Assembly: GCA_029891385.1 (NCBI GenBank)
Contig: CM057226.1
Location: 13,447,225 to 13,511,224, forward strand
Length of the DNA: 64,000 nt
Direction of reading: 5' to 3'
Source: Erythroxylum novogranatense
Lineage: Eukaryota > Streptophyta > Magnoliopsida > Malpighiales > Erythroxylaceae
Shown in pieces: positions 21,782-33,708 of the stretch; positions within the stretch are counted from its first letter, which is position 1, and each line of letters starts with the position of its first letter. Position numbers and translations under genes: made by a program. The notes under the pieces were generated by a model that had not been told where the DNA came from, searched no databases, and worked only from the letters and a program-made list of their open reading frames with translations.

Positions 21782-24155
21782 TACATGGAGGACTGAGAAT
21801 GATATCATTAAAGGTTGGTTAATTAACTCTATGGAACCAAAATTGATTGGCAATTATATTAGATATCCTACTGCAAAGACTGTGTGGGATGCAATTGCTA
21901 TTACATAATTCGATGGGTCAGATACTTGTCAAGTTTATGACTTCAGATGAAAAGTAATGAGATTGAAACAAAGGGAGGGGGGTTTCCATTGAAGCCTATT
22001 AGGGAAGCAAATCTCCTTAATAGCCCATTGTCCATTTGTGGCATCAAAGACTTGGCCATCCTTCGTTCACTTATATGAGTAGAATGTTTCCTAAATTTTT
22101 CATGGAATAGGTGGTTTGGAATTTAAATGTGAGGCACGTATTGTTTCAAAAAGTCATCGTGTTCCTTTCCCTCCCAAGATAAGACGATGTGAAACTCCTT
22201 TTACTTTGATACATTCATTTTCTGCAAAAGTACAGATGATTAAAACCCAGTTTTTTGTAAAAGTACATATTATTCGTACTGATAATGGTAAGGAGTATGA
22301 CAATGGTGAATTTCGAAGATATTGTCAAGAACATGGTCTTATCCACCAAACCTCGTGCACTCAAACACCCCAGCAAAACGATATTGCTGAAAGGAAGAAT
22401 CGTCACATCCTTGAGACTGCTCGAGCACTATTAACCAGTGCGAATGCACCTAAGAGGTTTTAGACAGATGCAGTCACCACGGCAGTGTACTTGTTGAATC
22501 AAATGTCATCAATAATGCTGAATTTCAGAAATCCTATACAAGAGCTAAGTACTCACGTTTCTATCCCTTCAGTATTAATGCTTCCTCCAAAGATATTCGA
22601 ATGCATAGCTTATGTATATGTGCATCGAAACTAAAGATCAAAACTTGATCCCTGTGCTATTTGGTGTATATTCATTGGTTATGGACCTTACACAAAGGGA
22701 TATAGATGTTATGATCTCATTACAAGGAGACTTTATGTCACTTTAGATGTTACATTGTTGAGACTTAAATGTTTTATGCTGCAGATTCCCGTTCTACTCT
22801 TCAGGGGGAGCACGAATCATACGAAGAGCAGAGCTGGGAAAGTTGGCCTAAATTTGATACAACTGTCATTTGTAATAGTAACACAAATGAAGTTGGGGAA
22901 AGGAATGCAGAGGTAGTTGAAGATGAAGAGATTGTCGAAGAAGGGAGTGGCAATAATGATAGTCACAGTGGGGATAATGATACCAAAGAAGGTGCACCTA
23001 AAAATGAAGCTACAGATAGGAGTGACCAAGGAATAGATTCAGTTGGAATAGAACCTAGAGAAGATGAATCGGAGAAATATCAACTTCCTCCAAGACAAAA
23101 TTGAGGAAAGCCTCCAATGAGATACTCTCCAGATGAAAATAGAAGAAAATCCAGGTACCCTATCTCGAATTATATGAGTACAAGTCAACTTTCTCCAAAG
23201 ATGGTAAATTTTGTTTATACTTTATCATCATAATATATTCCTACTACAGTCAGAGAGGCTCTTAATGACACAAAATGGGTAAGGGCTATAGATGAGGAGA
23301 TGATGGCATTAGAGAAAAATCACACCTGGAAGTCGGTTGGTCTGCTAGAAGGAAAGAAAACTGTGGGATGTAAATGGGTGTTCACCATTAAATATAAGAC
23401 AGATGGGACTATTGATCGGTATAAGGCGAGGCTCGTTGCAAAAGGGTATACTCAATCATACGGGATTGATTATCAAGAAACATTCTCACGCGTCGCTAAG
23501 TTGAATACTATACGTGTTTTGTTATCTTTGGCTATTAATCTTGATTGGCCATTATATCAGTTTGATGTGAAAAATGCATTCTTGCATGGAGATTTGGAAG
23601 AAGAAGTTTACATGGATATCCCACCAGGCTTTGAAGCAACCCATACTGGAACGATGTGCAAATTAATGAAAGCTCTTTACGGGTTGAAACAGTCCCCTAG
23701 AGCATGGTTCGGTCGGTTCAATTCAGCCATAAAGAAGCTTGGTTTTAGGCAAAGAAATTATGATCATACGTTGTTCATAAAAAGTAAGGCAAAGATGGTG
23801 ATTGTGTTAATTATCTATATGGATGATATAATCATTACTGGTGATGATAAGGAGGAGATCTCCAAGCTACAAACCCATTTGGCACAAGAATTCGAAATGA
23901 AAAATCTTGGAGGTCTAAAGTATTTCCTAGGAATTAAAGTTGCAAGGTCAAACCGAGGTATTTTCCTAACTCAAAGAAAATATGTTCTTGATTTACTAGC
24001 TGAAACAGGGATGCTTGATTGTAAACCGGTGGATACTCCAATTATTCAGAATCATGGGTTAGGAAATAAACCAGACCAAGTAGCAGCTAACAAGGAAAGG
24101 CACCAACAATTGGTAGGAAAGTTAATCTACTTGTCACACACCCGACCAGATATAG
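21782..24155 (+). pseudogene. Ty1/copia element C, 5' part: gag remnant, integrase, RT
   Basis: A gag (UBN2-type) remnant is seen at 21782-21985 (GWLINSMEPKLIGNYI; TAKTVWDAI). An internal deletion leads to the pre-integrase block WHQRLGHPSF near 22040. The integrase core (HIIRTDNGKEYDNGEF at 22267, QQNDIAERKNR at 22370) and RT follow: WVFTIKYKTDGTIDRYKARL (23368), FDVKNAFLHG (23560), LYGLKQSPRAWF (23678), LIIYMDDIIITG (23811; catalytic YMDD), LGIKVARS (23928) and THTRPDI ending at 24153. Many stops and frameshifts inactivate it. The element is interrupted at 24155/24156 by the LARD-like insertion and resumes at 33709. Its sequence is close to element D in the OPT gene. Confidence 0.9.
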
Positions 24156-24807
24156 TGTTGGACCCCGAATTTTGAGTGACAATTTGACTATGATCAAGTA
24201 GATGAGTTAATTGAAGTTAAGTTGAAGATCATGAAATAAAGAGAGAAAGTATGAAAATATGAAAAATTGTGAAATAGTTGACCTTTTTGGCATTTGAAAG
24301 TTGACTTTTGTTTGAGGCAAAATTTGATAAAATGGTCTTCTGGAAACTTGTAGGTTATGTTAAGAGATTTTTGTGGACATAAAGTTTGTAATTTTTCGAT
24401 ATCGGGAGTGAAAGTTATGATCGGTCAAAGTTTATGTTTGATCGGGTTTGACTTTTATATTGGTTGGAACTTTGGTGAGAAATTAACCTAGTTAGAGGTT
24501 AATTGAGCTTTGATGTTGTTCATGAAAATTAAAGGAGTTGTGTTGATCTTTATTTCAATATAAAGTATGCAATTTTTCGATCTCGGAAAATTAAGTTATG
24601 ATTTTACAAGTTTGTATAGAGGATAGTATCTTTGATCGAAAAATGGACTCCGTAGGAGTTGAATTGAGTTTTATGTTCTTCTCGGAAGATTTAGAGCTTC
24701 TCTCAAGCTTTCTATAGAGACTAAGTTTGTCAAAATCGGAGTTCGGGATTAAAAGTTATGAATTTTGGGAGTTTAGAGGAAAAAAAAGAAAAAGAAAAGT
24801 TTTATAG

Positions 24808-24970
24808 CCGCGCTAGGCGACGGCTCGCTTCTAATGAGGCGGGCGCCAGATGCTCGCTAGGCGACGCCTCGCCCTAGCGAGGCGGGCTCTCTTCGCCTCG
24901 CTAGGCGACGCGCCGCCTAGCGAGCAGGCGCCTCGCCCCTGTGCGGGCGCCTCGCCTCATGAGTTAGGCG
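24808..24970. repeat. CpG-rich GCCTCGCTAGGCGA repeat cluster, 5' LTR
   Basis: The stretch has repeated, partly self-complementary GCCTCGCTAGGCGACGC / CCTAGCGAGGCGGGCGC words in an AT-rich LTR. The word differs from the CGTCGCGACG clusters of the other LTRs, but the kind of module is the same. Confidence 0.85.
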
Positions 24971-27936
24971 TCCGTCTGTTTCAACGCTTTCTTCTTAAAT
25001 TTTTTGATTTCTTTGTTTTCAATCCGACCTTTGCTCACTATTTTGCCTATATCTTTTCCGTCCGACATCCGATTGAGTTGATTCTTTTGCGTTGGATTTC
25101 TAAGACAATGAATTTCATTTATAAGAAATTTGTGAACTTTTGAGGTTAAATTAATGGTGATTAATTTAATCAAAGTGAGTCGGGAAATTTTCCGAGCATG
25201 ATTCAGTGTTTTGTGAAATTCGGGATCTGTAGAGATCCGATTGAAGCGATTCTTGAGGCAAAATAAAGATAAGACAAGGGGCTACAAATCATATGAAGAC
25301 ATGAAATGTCAATTTTGCCCTTAGGACTTTTAATTTTTGAATTTAAGTTCGGATTGGGGTGTAATTTTTGGATTGGGAACACCTGTGAGTAATTTGAGTA
25401 TAACTTTTGATCTGGGAATCGAAATGAGACGATTCTTGTTTTGAATTAAACTAGAGACATAAGGCTATAATTTTTATGAAGACATCGAGTTTCAATTCTG
25501 GGATTAAGAATGTGAAATTTTGGACGGAAATAATCGTACATAAGAAATGTGTTAGAATATGGATTTTTCCGCACTGTTTCGCACATAACTTTTGATGTGG
25601 TGCTCGGAATTGAGCGCGGTCAGTGGCGTTGGATTCGTATGTTTGAGATGAACATTTCTCGAGAAGGAAGTTTTGACAAATTCCTTCAAATCGATAGTGC
25701 GAATCAAACCGCAAGTAAGCGTAACTTTAAGTTTTGAATGGAGGGCAATTTGGTCATTTGACCATCAATTAATGAAACACATGGTAGAGATGTCGTTTTG
25801 GCTTATTAAAAGCCACGAAAGTGGCTGGAATTACAGAAGAGAGAAAGAGAAATAAGAAAGAAGAAGAAGAGAGTGGAAGCTTCGGTTATGGAGGAAGAGG
25901 AGAGAGAAAGTTTAGTTTTGATTTTTCTACTTGTTTCTTAGGGATTTTTGAGTAGATTTCAAGAGGAAAAAGGTAGAGGAGCATAAGAGCTTCCTAAGGA
26001 GCCAAAAAAATTCGAATTTGGATGAGAAAGAGGTAAGAGAAATTTTTCTACTTTGAGATTTTGATTAATTTTCGGTTTAGAATTATGACATATGAGATGG
26101 GTTTATGGATTGTGGAATTAATTTTGATGTATATGCTTTAGGTTGGGTTTAATTTTGGATGAAAAATTGATTAAGGTTTAGGCTTAATTGTATGATTGAG
26201 AATTTTGAGATATTTTGGTGTAGAATTATAGGAAATATGATGAATTGATGATATATGAAATCAATTTCGAAGAATTTGTATTTTATGATATTGAATTGGG
26301 ATAAATTGGTTTAGGCCAATTTTAAGATTTGGGGATTTTTGAAATTGAGGATTTAGATGTCTTGGAATTAATGTGAATTGAGGAATTGTGAGATTAATTT
26401 TGAAGAAATTATGTTTTATGAGATTGAATTCGAGTGTCTTGGTTTAGGCCAATTTTGAAAATTGGGGATTTTCAAAATTGGAGATTGAAATAGCTTGAAT
26501 GTAAATGGAATTGGTGAATTCCTAAGTTGATTGTGAAAATTAAGTATTTTCTGATGTGAAATTTGGATGATTATGGCTTAGGTTTTGGTATTTTGGAAAG
26601 AAGGAAAGAAGCAAGGATCAATTGGAGCTTGAAATCAAGTTTCCGGCAATAATTCGAGGTGGGTAGCATATTTATATTTTGATTTGTAAGCTATATGTGA
26701 ATTTTTGAAAAATTAAAGAAAGCAATTTTGAAAAATAAAGAAAGCAAAAATGTGAAAATTTTGACAAATTATTGTTTTGTAAAGGTTTGAAATTCTGATT
26801 TCCGAATGTTTTCTGAAAGATTATTATAAGTTTGAATTCATTGCTTTCAATGATTCGATAAACCGATAGAAATTTCTGAAAATGCATTTGTTGTGTATGC
26901 ATTATTCAATTGTTGAAATTATTGTTTGATTGAATGTTTTGATTGTTGAATTTAGTGAATGATAGATGAATAAATTGAGTGGTATGCATTTTGGGAAAAT
27001 TTTGAAGAAAGTACGAAATTGAAAAGTGCCTTGAGCAATCCGACTTTTCGTTTTGATTATGTGTTATGTGGGTTTGGTAGGTCCTTGGTGAGTCGTCATT
27101 TGTCTCTATGTGTATAGCCTTCTCCAGTGTCGCTCATTGAAGTGCACGGAGACTCGATTTCGGACTCCTTCACGGCTATGATCTGTCTGCAAGACGTTCT
27201 GTTTGGACCTAGCAGGCCATTCGATGTGTAATATGTTTTGATTTGTTTATGTGTTCGCATTCATATTTATGAAAAATTCAAGAAGTTTTGAAAATGAGAA
27301 AAAGTGAGATTATTATGAAAAGTTTGAAAATATGAAAAAAAATGGGTTTGAGGAAATTGTTTGAAAAATTATAAAGTTTGAAAAAATTAGCCCTTTTGGC
27401 AAAAAGAGTATTAAAATGATTTCGCTTATTTATCGGTTTATAAATGTGTTATCCACGAGCTTCCGAGCTCACCCCCCCTTTCATCCCCATCTCCGGGTTT
27501 GAGGGGAGATTGGATGAAAGAATGTGAAGACATCAGTTCCGACGGTTTTGTGCTTTTGAAATTTGCATGAGTTAGTTTTGAGTAATCTGAAATTTGAGTA
27601 TGGAAATGTTTATGGTTTAAGATAGGTTTGAAAGAAAGTGTATTTGTGTATAAAGTTGAGTATCGGGAATGATTGAGAAATTTGTATATGAAATCGAGAA
27701 ATTGGTATATGAAATCATGAATAGCTTGGGCATATATATTTGTGTTTGATTCTGGGAATAAGTTTGAATTATGAAAATAGTAGATTGAATGACAAGTATG
27801 AGATTGTTTTAGAATTAGGTTTGTGTCTATCTGCTGATATCCCGGACGGAGGGTCCGGTGGATTCTGATATTTGTGTGATTGATTGGCATTTAGAAGTGT
27901 ATTTCTTTACCCTTGCAGGTTTGGGTTAGGAAAAAA

Positions 27937-27954
27937 GGCAGCCGTTATGCTGCC
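27937..27954. other. Short perfect hairpin in the LARD 5' LTR
   Basis: GGCAGC and GCTGCC are separated by the loop CGTTAT, in an AT-rich stretch. The same hairpin is at 33043-33060 in the 3' LTR. It lies about 650 bp before the LTR end and could act at the RNA level. No function is shown. Confidence 0.5.
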
Positions 27955-28489
27955 GAAATTTCGATAAAAATTGAGATAAAAAAATAGAATTTGAGATTTG
28001 TTTGGATAAATAAGAATTTGTATGATTGTTGAGTTTCGGGTTTAAGAATGAATTTTCCTATGAGAAATTATTTGGATGTGATTGATGTGAGAAATGAGAA
28101 TAAGAAAGAAAAAAAAAGAATTATATCGATTTTGGAGCGTCTTAGGAATTCCCAACGCGATTTCATTTCTGTTCTTTGCTTATTCACGGATGTCGGAAAG
28201 TGTTTCATTTACATTGATTTGTTTGCTTACTTTGTTTTCTATCCGTATTCGATTTGCATTCGATTCGATCCCTTTCGCTTATTCGTTCCGCTTTGTGATT
28301 CAGTATTCGATTATTTCTTCATTTATATTCGATTGAATCATTCGTTTGATTCGATTAGTATTTGCTTCCGCTTGCATTTGCTTCCGCTTCGCTACTTTCG
28401 GATTTGTTCGCTTCCGCATTTTGTTTTCCATTCGATTCCGTTTTCTCCGTTGACATTCGTTTTTCGGTTGGGATCTGGTTTCCCGGATC

Positions 28490-28516
28490 GGGTCCCAACA
28501 TTTATGGTATCAGAGC
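28490..28516 (+). other. Relic LTR end plus PBS embedded inside the 5' LTR
   Basis: GGGTCCCAACATTTATGGTATCAGAGC occurs 95 bp before the true junction (GAGATCCAACATTTATGGTATCAGAGC, 28585-28611). Both have the CAACA end, the TTTA spacer and the TGGTATCAGAGC primer site. The relic is also present in the 3' LTR (33603-33629), so it is part of the LTR itself. Confidence 0.85.
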
Positions 28517-28595
28517 AAGAAGAGTTTATAAGGAATCATGCGTTCGTATGAGGGAATCTGTATGCATAGTTGGATTTCGAAAGTGAGATCCAACA

Positions 28596-29229
28596 TTTAT
28601 GGTATCAGAGCCCAGTAATATGATCTTACTTGGGCATATTAGTATGAATAAGGAATTGATACGAGTTTGTAAAGATAAAAGTGAATTTGTGAGAGTGTGC
28701 TAGGTGGTCATTTGATTTTGATGAAAGAAATATGATGGTCTTTAGGAATTTGAAATTGATGTGCATGACTATTTGACGAATTCAAATGATTGGTTCGATT
28801 TGGGTGTCAAGAATATGATTGATTTTCGGAATGTGTTGAGGAACTTAAGATTTGAAATTTCTGATAAATTGTGATGAATTGATATAGATGAAAGAATGAT
28901 GACATAATGATGATTGAACCATATGAGGGTTCTTTAAGAAATGGACCATTAATTTGTGCCCATATATGAAGAAATAATGAGTTATAGATATAGTGTTTTG
29001 ATATGATATGAGTGGTATATGGTTTAAGGAAGTGAAAATTGTGAAGAGATTGAGAATATGTATGATGAGTAAATTTGATGAAAAAGAAATTGATTATGAG
29101 TTTTGGAAAGAAATTAGTAAGAAAGTGCTTGATGATCATTGTTTAGAAAGAAATTTATGCAAGAATGAGTTATTTGGAGTTAAGTAAATATGAATTTCGA
29201 GGACGAAATTCTTTTAAGAGGGGGAGAAA
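28596..29229 (+). mobile_element. Internal domain of the LARD-like element, non-coding
   Basis: The 634-bp interior contains a PBS at 28600-28611 (TGGTATCAGAGC) and a PPT at 29216-29229 (AAGAGGGGGAGAAA). Between them I see no gag, protease, RT or integrase residues in any frame. The only long frame, on the minus strand (28807-29139), is low-complexity and unlike any known protein. Confidence 0.85.
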
Positions 29230-32200
29230 TATTGGACCCCGAACTTTGAGTGACAATTTGACTATGATCAAGTGGATGAGTTAATTGAAATTAAGTTGAA
29301 GATCATGAAATAAAGAGAGAAAGTATGAAAATATGAAAAATTGTGAAATAGTTGACCTTTTTGGCATTTGAAAGTTGACTTTTGTTTGAGGTAAAATTTG
29401 ATAAAATGGTCTTCTGGAAACTTGTAGGTTATGTTAAGAGATTTTTGTGGACATAAAGTTTGTAATTTTTCGATATCGGGAGTGAAAGTTATGATCGGTC
29501 AAAGTTTATGTTTGATCGGGTTTGACTTTTATATTGGTTGGAACTTTGACTGAGAAATTAACCTAGTTAGAGGTTAATTGAGCTTTGATGTTGTTCATGA
29601 AAATTAAAGGAGTTGTGTTGATCTTTATTTCGATATAAAGTATGCAATTTTTCGATCTCGGAAAATTAAGTTATGATTTTTACAAGTTTGTATAGAGGAT
29701 AGTATCTTTGACCGAAAAATGGACTCCCGTAGGAGTTGAATTGAGTTTTATGTTCTTCTCGGAAGATTTAGAGCTTCTCTCAAGCTTTCTATAGAGACTA
29801 AGTTTGTCAAAATCGGAGTTCGGGATTAAAAGTTATGAATTTTGGGAGTTTAGAGGAAAAAAAAAAAAAAAGAAAGTTTTAAGCGCCTCGCTAGCGACGA
29901 CGGCTCGCCCTAGCGAGGCGGGCGCCGTATCGCCTCGCTAGGCGACGCCTCGCCTAGCGAGGCGGGCGCTGCTTCGCCTCGCTAGGCGACGCCTCGCCTA
30001 GCGAATGGCGCCTCGCCCTCATGAGTTAGGCGTCCGTCTGCTGTTTCAAGCCTGTTTCTTCTTAAATTTTTTGATTTCTTTGTTTTCAATCCGACCTTTG
30101 CTCACTATTTTGCCTATATCTTTTCCGTCCGACATCCGATTGAGTTTATTCTTTTGCGTTGGATTCCTAAGACAATGAATTTCATTTTATAAGAAATTTG
30201 TGAACTTTTGAGGTTAAATTAATGGTGATTAATTTAATCAAAGTGAGTCGGGAAATTTTCGAGCATGATTCAGTGTTTTGTGAAATTCGGGATCTGTAGA
30301 GATCCGATTGAAGCGATTCTTAAGGCGAAATAAAGATAAGACAAGGGGCTACAAATCATATGAAGACATGAAATGTCAATTTTGCCCTTAGGACTTTTAA
30401 TTTTTGAATTTAAGTTCGGATTGGGGTGTAATTTTTGGATTGGGAACACCTGTGAGTAATTTGAGTATAACTTTTGATCTGGGAATCGAAATGAGACGAT
30501 TCTTGTTTTGAATTAAACTAGAGACATAAGGCTATAATTTTTATGAAGACATCGAGTTTCAATTCTGGGATTAAGAATGTGAAATTTTGGACGGAAATAA
30601 TCGTACATAAGAAATGTGTTAGAATATAGATTTTTCCGCACTGTTTTGCACATAACTTTTGATGTGGTGCTCGGAATTGAGCGCGGTCAGTGGCGTTGGA
30701 TTCGTATGTTTGAGAGGAACATTTCTCGAGAAGGAAGTTTTGACAAATTCCTTCAAATCGATAGTGCGAATCAAACCGCAAGTAAGCGTAACTTTAAGTT
30801 TTGAATGGAGGGCAATTTGGTCATTTGACCATCAATTAATGAAACACATGGTAGAGATGTCGTTTTGGCTTATTAAAAGCCACGAAAGTGGCTGGAATTA
30901 CAGAAGAGAGAAAGAGAAATAAGAAAGAAGAAGAAGAGAGTGGAAGCTTCGGTTATGGAGGAAGAGGAGAGAGAAAGTTTAGTTTTGATTTTTTCTACTT
31001 GTTTCTTAGGGATTTTTGAGTAGATTTCAAGAGGAAAAAGGTAGAGGAGCATAAGAGCTTCCTAAGGAGCCAAAAAAATTCGAATTTGGATGAGAAAGAG
31101 GTAAGAGAAATTTTTCTACTTTGAGATTTTGATTAATTTTCGGTTTAGAATTATGACATATGAGATGGGTTTATGGATTGTGGAATTAATTTTGATGTAT
31201 ATGCTTTAGGTTGGGTTTAATTTTGGATGAAAAATTGATTAAGGTTTAGGCTTAATTGTATGATTGAGAATTTTGAGATATTTTGGTGTAGAATTATAGG
31301 AAATATGATGAATTGATGATATATGAAATCAATTTCGAAGAATTTGTATTTTATGATATTGAATTGGGATAAATTGGTTTAGGACAATTTTAAGATTTGG
31401 GGATTTTTGAAATTGAGGATTTAGATGTCTTGGAATTAATGTGAATTGAGGAATTGTGAGATTAATTTTGAAGAAATTATGTTTTATGAGATTGAATTCG
31501 AGTGTCTTGGTTTAGGCCAATTTTGAAAATTGGGGATTTTCAAAATTGGAGATTGAAATAGCTTGAATGTAAATGGAATTGGTGAATTCCTAAGTTGATT
31601 GTGAAAATTAAGTATTTTCTGATGTGAAATTTGGATGATTATGGCTTAGGTTTTGGTATTTTGGAAAGAAGGAAAGAAGCAAGGATCAATTGGAGCTTGA
31701 AATCAAGTTTCCGGCAATAATTCGAGGTGGGTAGCATATTTATATTTTGATTTGTAAGCTATATGTGAATTTTGAAAAATTAAAGAAAGCAATTTTGAAA
31801 AATAAAGAAAGCAAAATGTGAAAATTTTGACAAATTATTGTTTTGTAAAGGTTTGAAATTACGATTTCGAATGTTTTTCGAAAGATTATTATAAGTTTGA
31901 ATTCATTGCTTTCAATGATTCGATAAACCGATAGAAATTTCGAAAATGCATTTGTTGTGTATGCATTATTCAATTGTTGAAATTATTGTTTGATTGAATG
32001 TTTTGATTGTTGAATTTAGTGAATGATAGATGAATAAATTGAGTGGTATGCATTTTGGGAAAATTTTGAAGAAAAGTACGAAATTGAAAAGTGCCTTGAG
32101 CAATCCGACTTTTCGTTTTCGATTATGTGTTATGTGGGTTTGGTAGGTCCTTGGTGAGTCGTATTGTCTCTATGTGTATAGCCTTCTCCAGTGCGCTGCT

Positions 32201-33708
32201 AGTGCACGGAGACTCGATTCGGACTCCTTCACGGCTATATTGGACCGCAATGCGGAAAGTGTAACGTTCGTTCATGATCGCACTGCAGGACGCTTCTGGC
32301 AAGATGCGATCGTGCTTGGACCTAGCAGGCCATTCGATGTGTAATATGTTTTGATTTGTTTATGTGTTCGCATTCATATTTATGAAAAATTCAAGAAGTT
32401 TTGAAAATGAGAAAAAGTGAGATTATTATGAAAAGTTTGAAAATATGAAAAAAATGGGTTTGAGGAAATTGTTTGAAAAATTATAAAGTTTGAAAAAATT
32501 AGCCCTTTTGGCAAAAAGAGTATTAAAATGATTTGACTTATTTATCGGTTTATAAATGTGTTATCCACGAGCCGAAGTTCACCCCCTTTCATCCCCATCT
32601 CCGGGTTTGAGCGGAGATTGGATGAAAGAATGTGAAGACATCGATTCAAGACGGTTTTGTGCTTTTGAAATTTGCATGAGTTAGTTTTGAGTAATCTGAA
32701 ATTTGAGTATGGAAATGTTTATGGTTTAAGATAGGTTTGAAAGAAAGTGTATTTGTGTATAAAGTTGAGTATCGGGAATGATTGAGAAATTTGTATATGA
32801 AATCGAGAAATTGGTATATGAAATCATGAATAGCTTGGGCATATATATTTGTGTTTGATTAAGGAATAAGTTTGAATTATGAAAATAGTAGATTGAATGA
32901 CAAGTATGAGATTGTTTTAGAATTAGGTTTGTGTCTATCTCACGATATCCGGACGGAGGTCCGGTGGATTCTGATATTTGTGTGATTGATTGGCATTTAG
33001 AAGTGTATTTCTTTACCCTTGCAGGTTTGGGTTAGGAAAAAAGGCAGCCGTTATGCTGCCGAAATTTCGATAAAAATTGAGATAAAAAAATAGAATTTGA
33101 GATTTGTTTGGATAAATAAGAATTTGTATGATTGTTGAGTTTCGGGTTTAAGAATGAATTTTCCTATGAGAAATTATTTGGATGTGATTGATGTGAGAAA
33201 TGAGAATAAGAAAGAAAAAAAAAAGAATTATATCAGATTTTGGAACGTCTTAGGAATTCCCAACGCGATTCTGTTTCCTGTTCTTTGCTTATTCACGGAT
33301 GTCGGAAAGTGTTTCAGTTTACATTGATTTGTTTGCTTACTTTGTTTTCTATCCGTATTCGATTTGCATTCGATTCGATCCCGCTTTCGCTTATTCGTTC
33401 CGCTTTGTGATTCGTATTCGATTATTTCGTTTCGCTATATTCGATTGAATCTGTTCGTTTGATTCGATTAGTATTTGCTTCCGCTTGCATTTGCTTCCGC
33501 TTCGCTACTTTCGGATTTGTTCGCTTCTGCATTTTGTTTTCCATTCGATTCCGTTTTCTCCGTTGACATTCGTTTTTCGGTTGGGATCCGGTTTCCCGGA
33601 TTGGGTCCCAACATTTATGGTATCAGAGCAAGAAGAGTTTATAAGGAATCATGCGTTCGTATGAGGGAATCTGTATGCATAGTTGGATTTCGAAAGTGGG
33701 ATCCAACA
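29230..33708 (+). mobile_element. 3' LTR of the LARD-like element (4,479 bp)
   Basis: It begins TATTGGACCCCGAAC, with TA where the 5' LTR has TG, and ends GGGATCCAACA before the TSD. It matches the 5' LTR along its whole length. Small indels occur, including a stretch near 32238-32316 that is longer and different from the 5' copy. The CpG cluster lies at 29881-30025. Confidence 0.9.
29881..30025. repeat. CpG-rich GCCTCGCTAGGCGA repeat cluster, 3' LTR
   Basis: This is the counterpart of 24808-24970, with clearer repeats: about three tandem units of roughly 45-50 bp, each with GCCTCGCTAGGCGA and CCTAGCGA words. Unit order and number differ slightly between the LTRs. Confidence 0.85.

Larger units (their letters stand above)
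24156..28595 (+). mobile_element. 5' LTR of the LARD-like element (4,440 bp)
   Basis: It starts TGTTGGACCCCGAATTTTGAG and ends GAGATCCAACA, followed after 4 bp by the PBS. It contains a CpG-rich cluster (24808-24970), a GGCAGC/GCTGCC hairpin (27937-27954), a TTCGATT-rich low-complexity stretch (about 28230-28470) and an internal relic LTR-end plus PBS (28490-28516). No ORF in it resembles a known protein. Confidence 0.9.
24156..33708 (+). mobile_element. LARD-like non-autonomous LTR retrotransposon (9,553 bp), TSD TATAG
   Basis: Two long direct repeats (24156-28595 and 29230-33708, about 4.45 kb each) flank a 634-bp interior with an initiator-Met PBS and a PPT but no gag or pol. Identical TATAG flanks at 24151-24155 and 33709-33713 mark one insertion event, and the Copia RT frame rejoins across it. 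The interior's end, GAATTTCGAGGACGAAATTC followed by AAGAGGGGGAGAAA, is the signature of Tekay/Del-type Gypsy elements, so mobility presumably depended on such an autonomous partner. LTRs make up over 90% of the element. The LTR pair is nearly identical apart from small indels. Confidence 0.92.

Noticed and set aside
24850..25143. 97-aa ORF starting in the GC-rich stretch
   Set aside because: Lies wholly inside the LARD 5' LTR; it is not kept in the same form in the 3' LTR copy and shows no family similarity.
27438..27890. 150-aa minus-strand ORF in the LARD LTR
   Set aside because: Not open in the second LTR; composition is that of AT-rich sequence.
28048..28551. 167-aa Phe/Ser/Arg-rich ORF with many aromatic residues
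   Set aside because: It comes from the TTCGATT-like low-complexity sequence near the LTR end; the homologous 3' LTR segment has shifted frames, so no protein is conserved.
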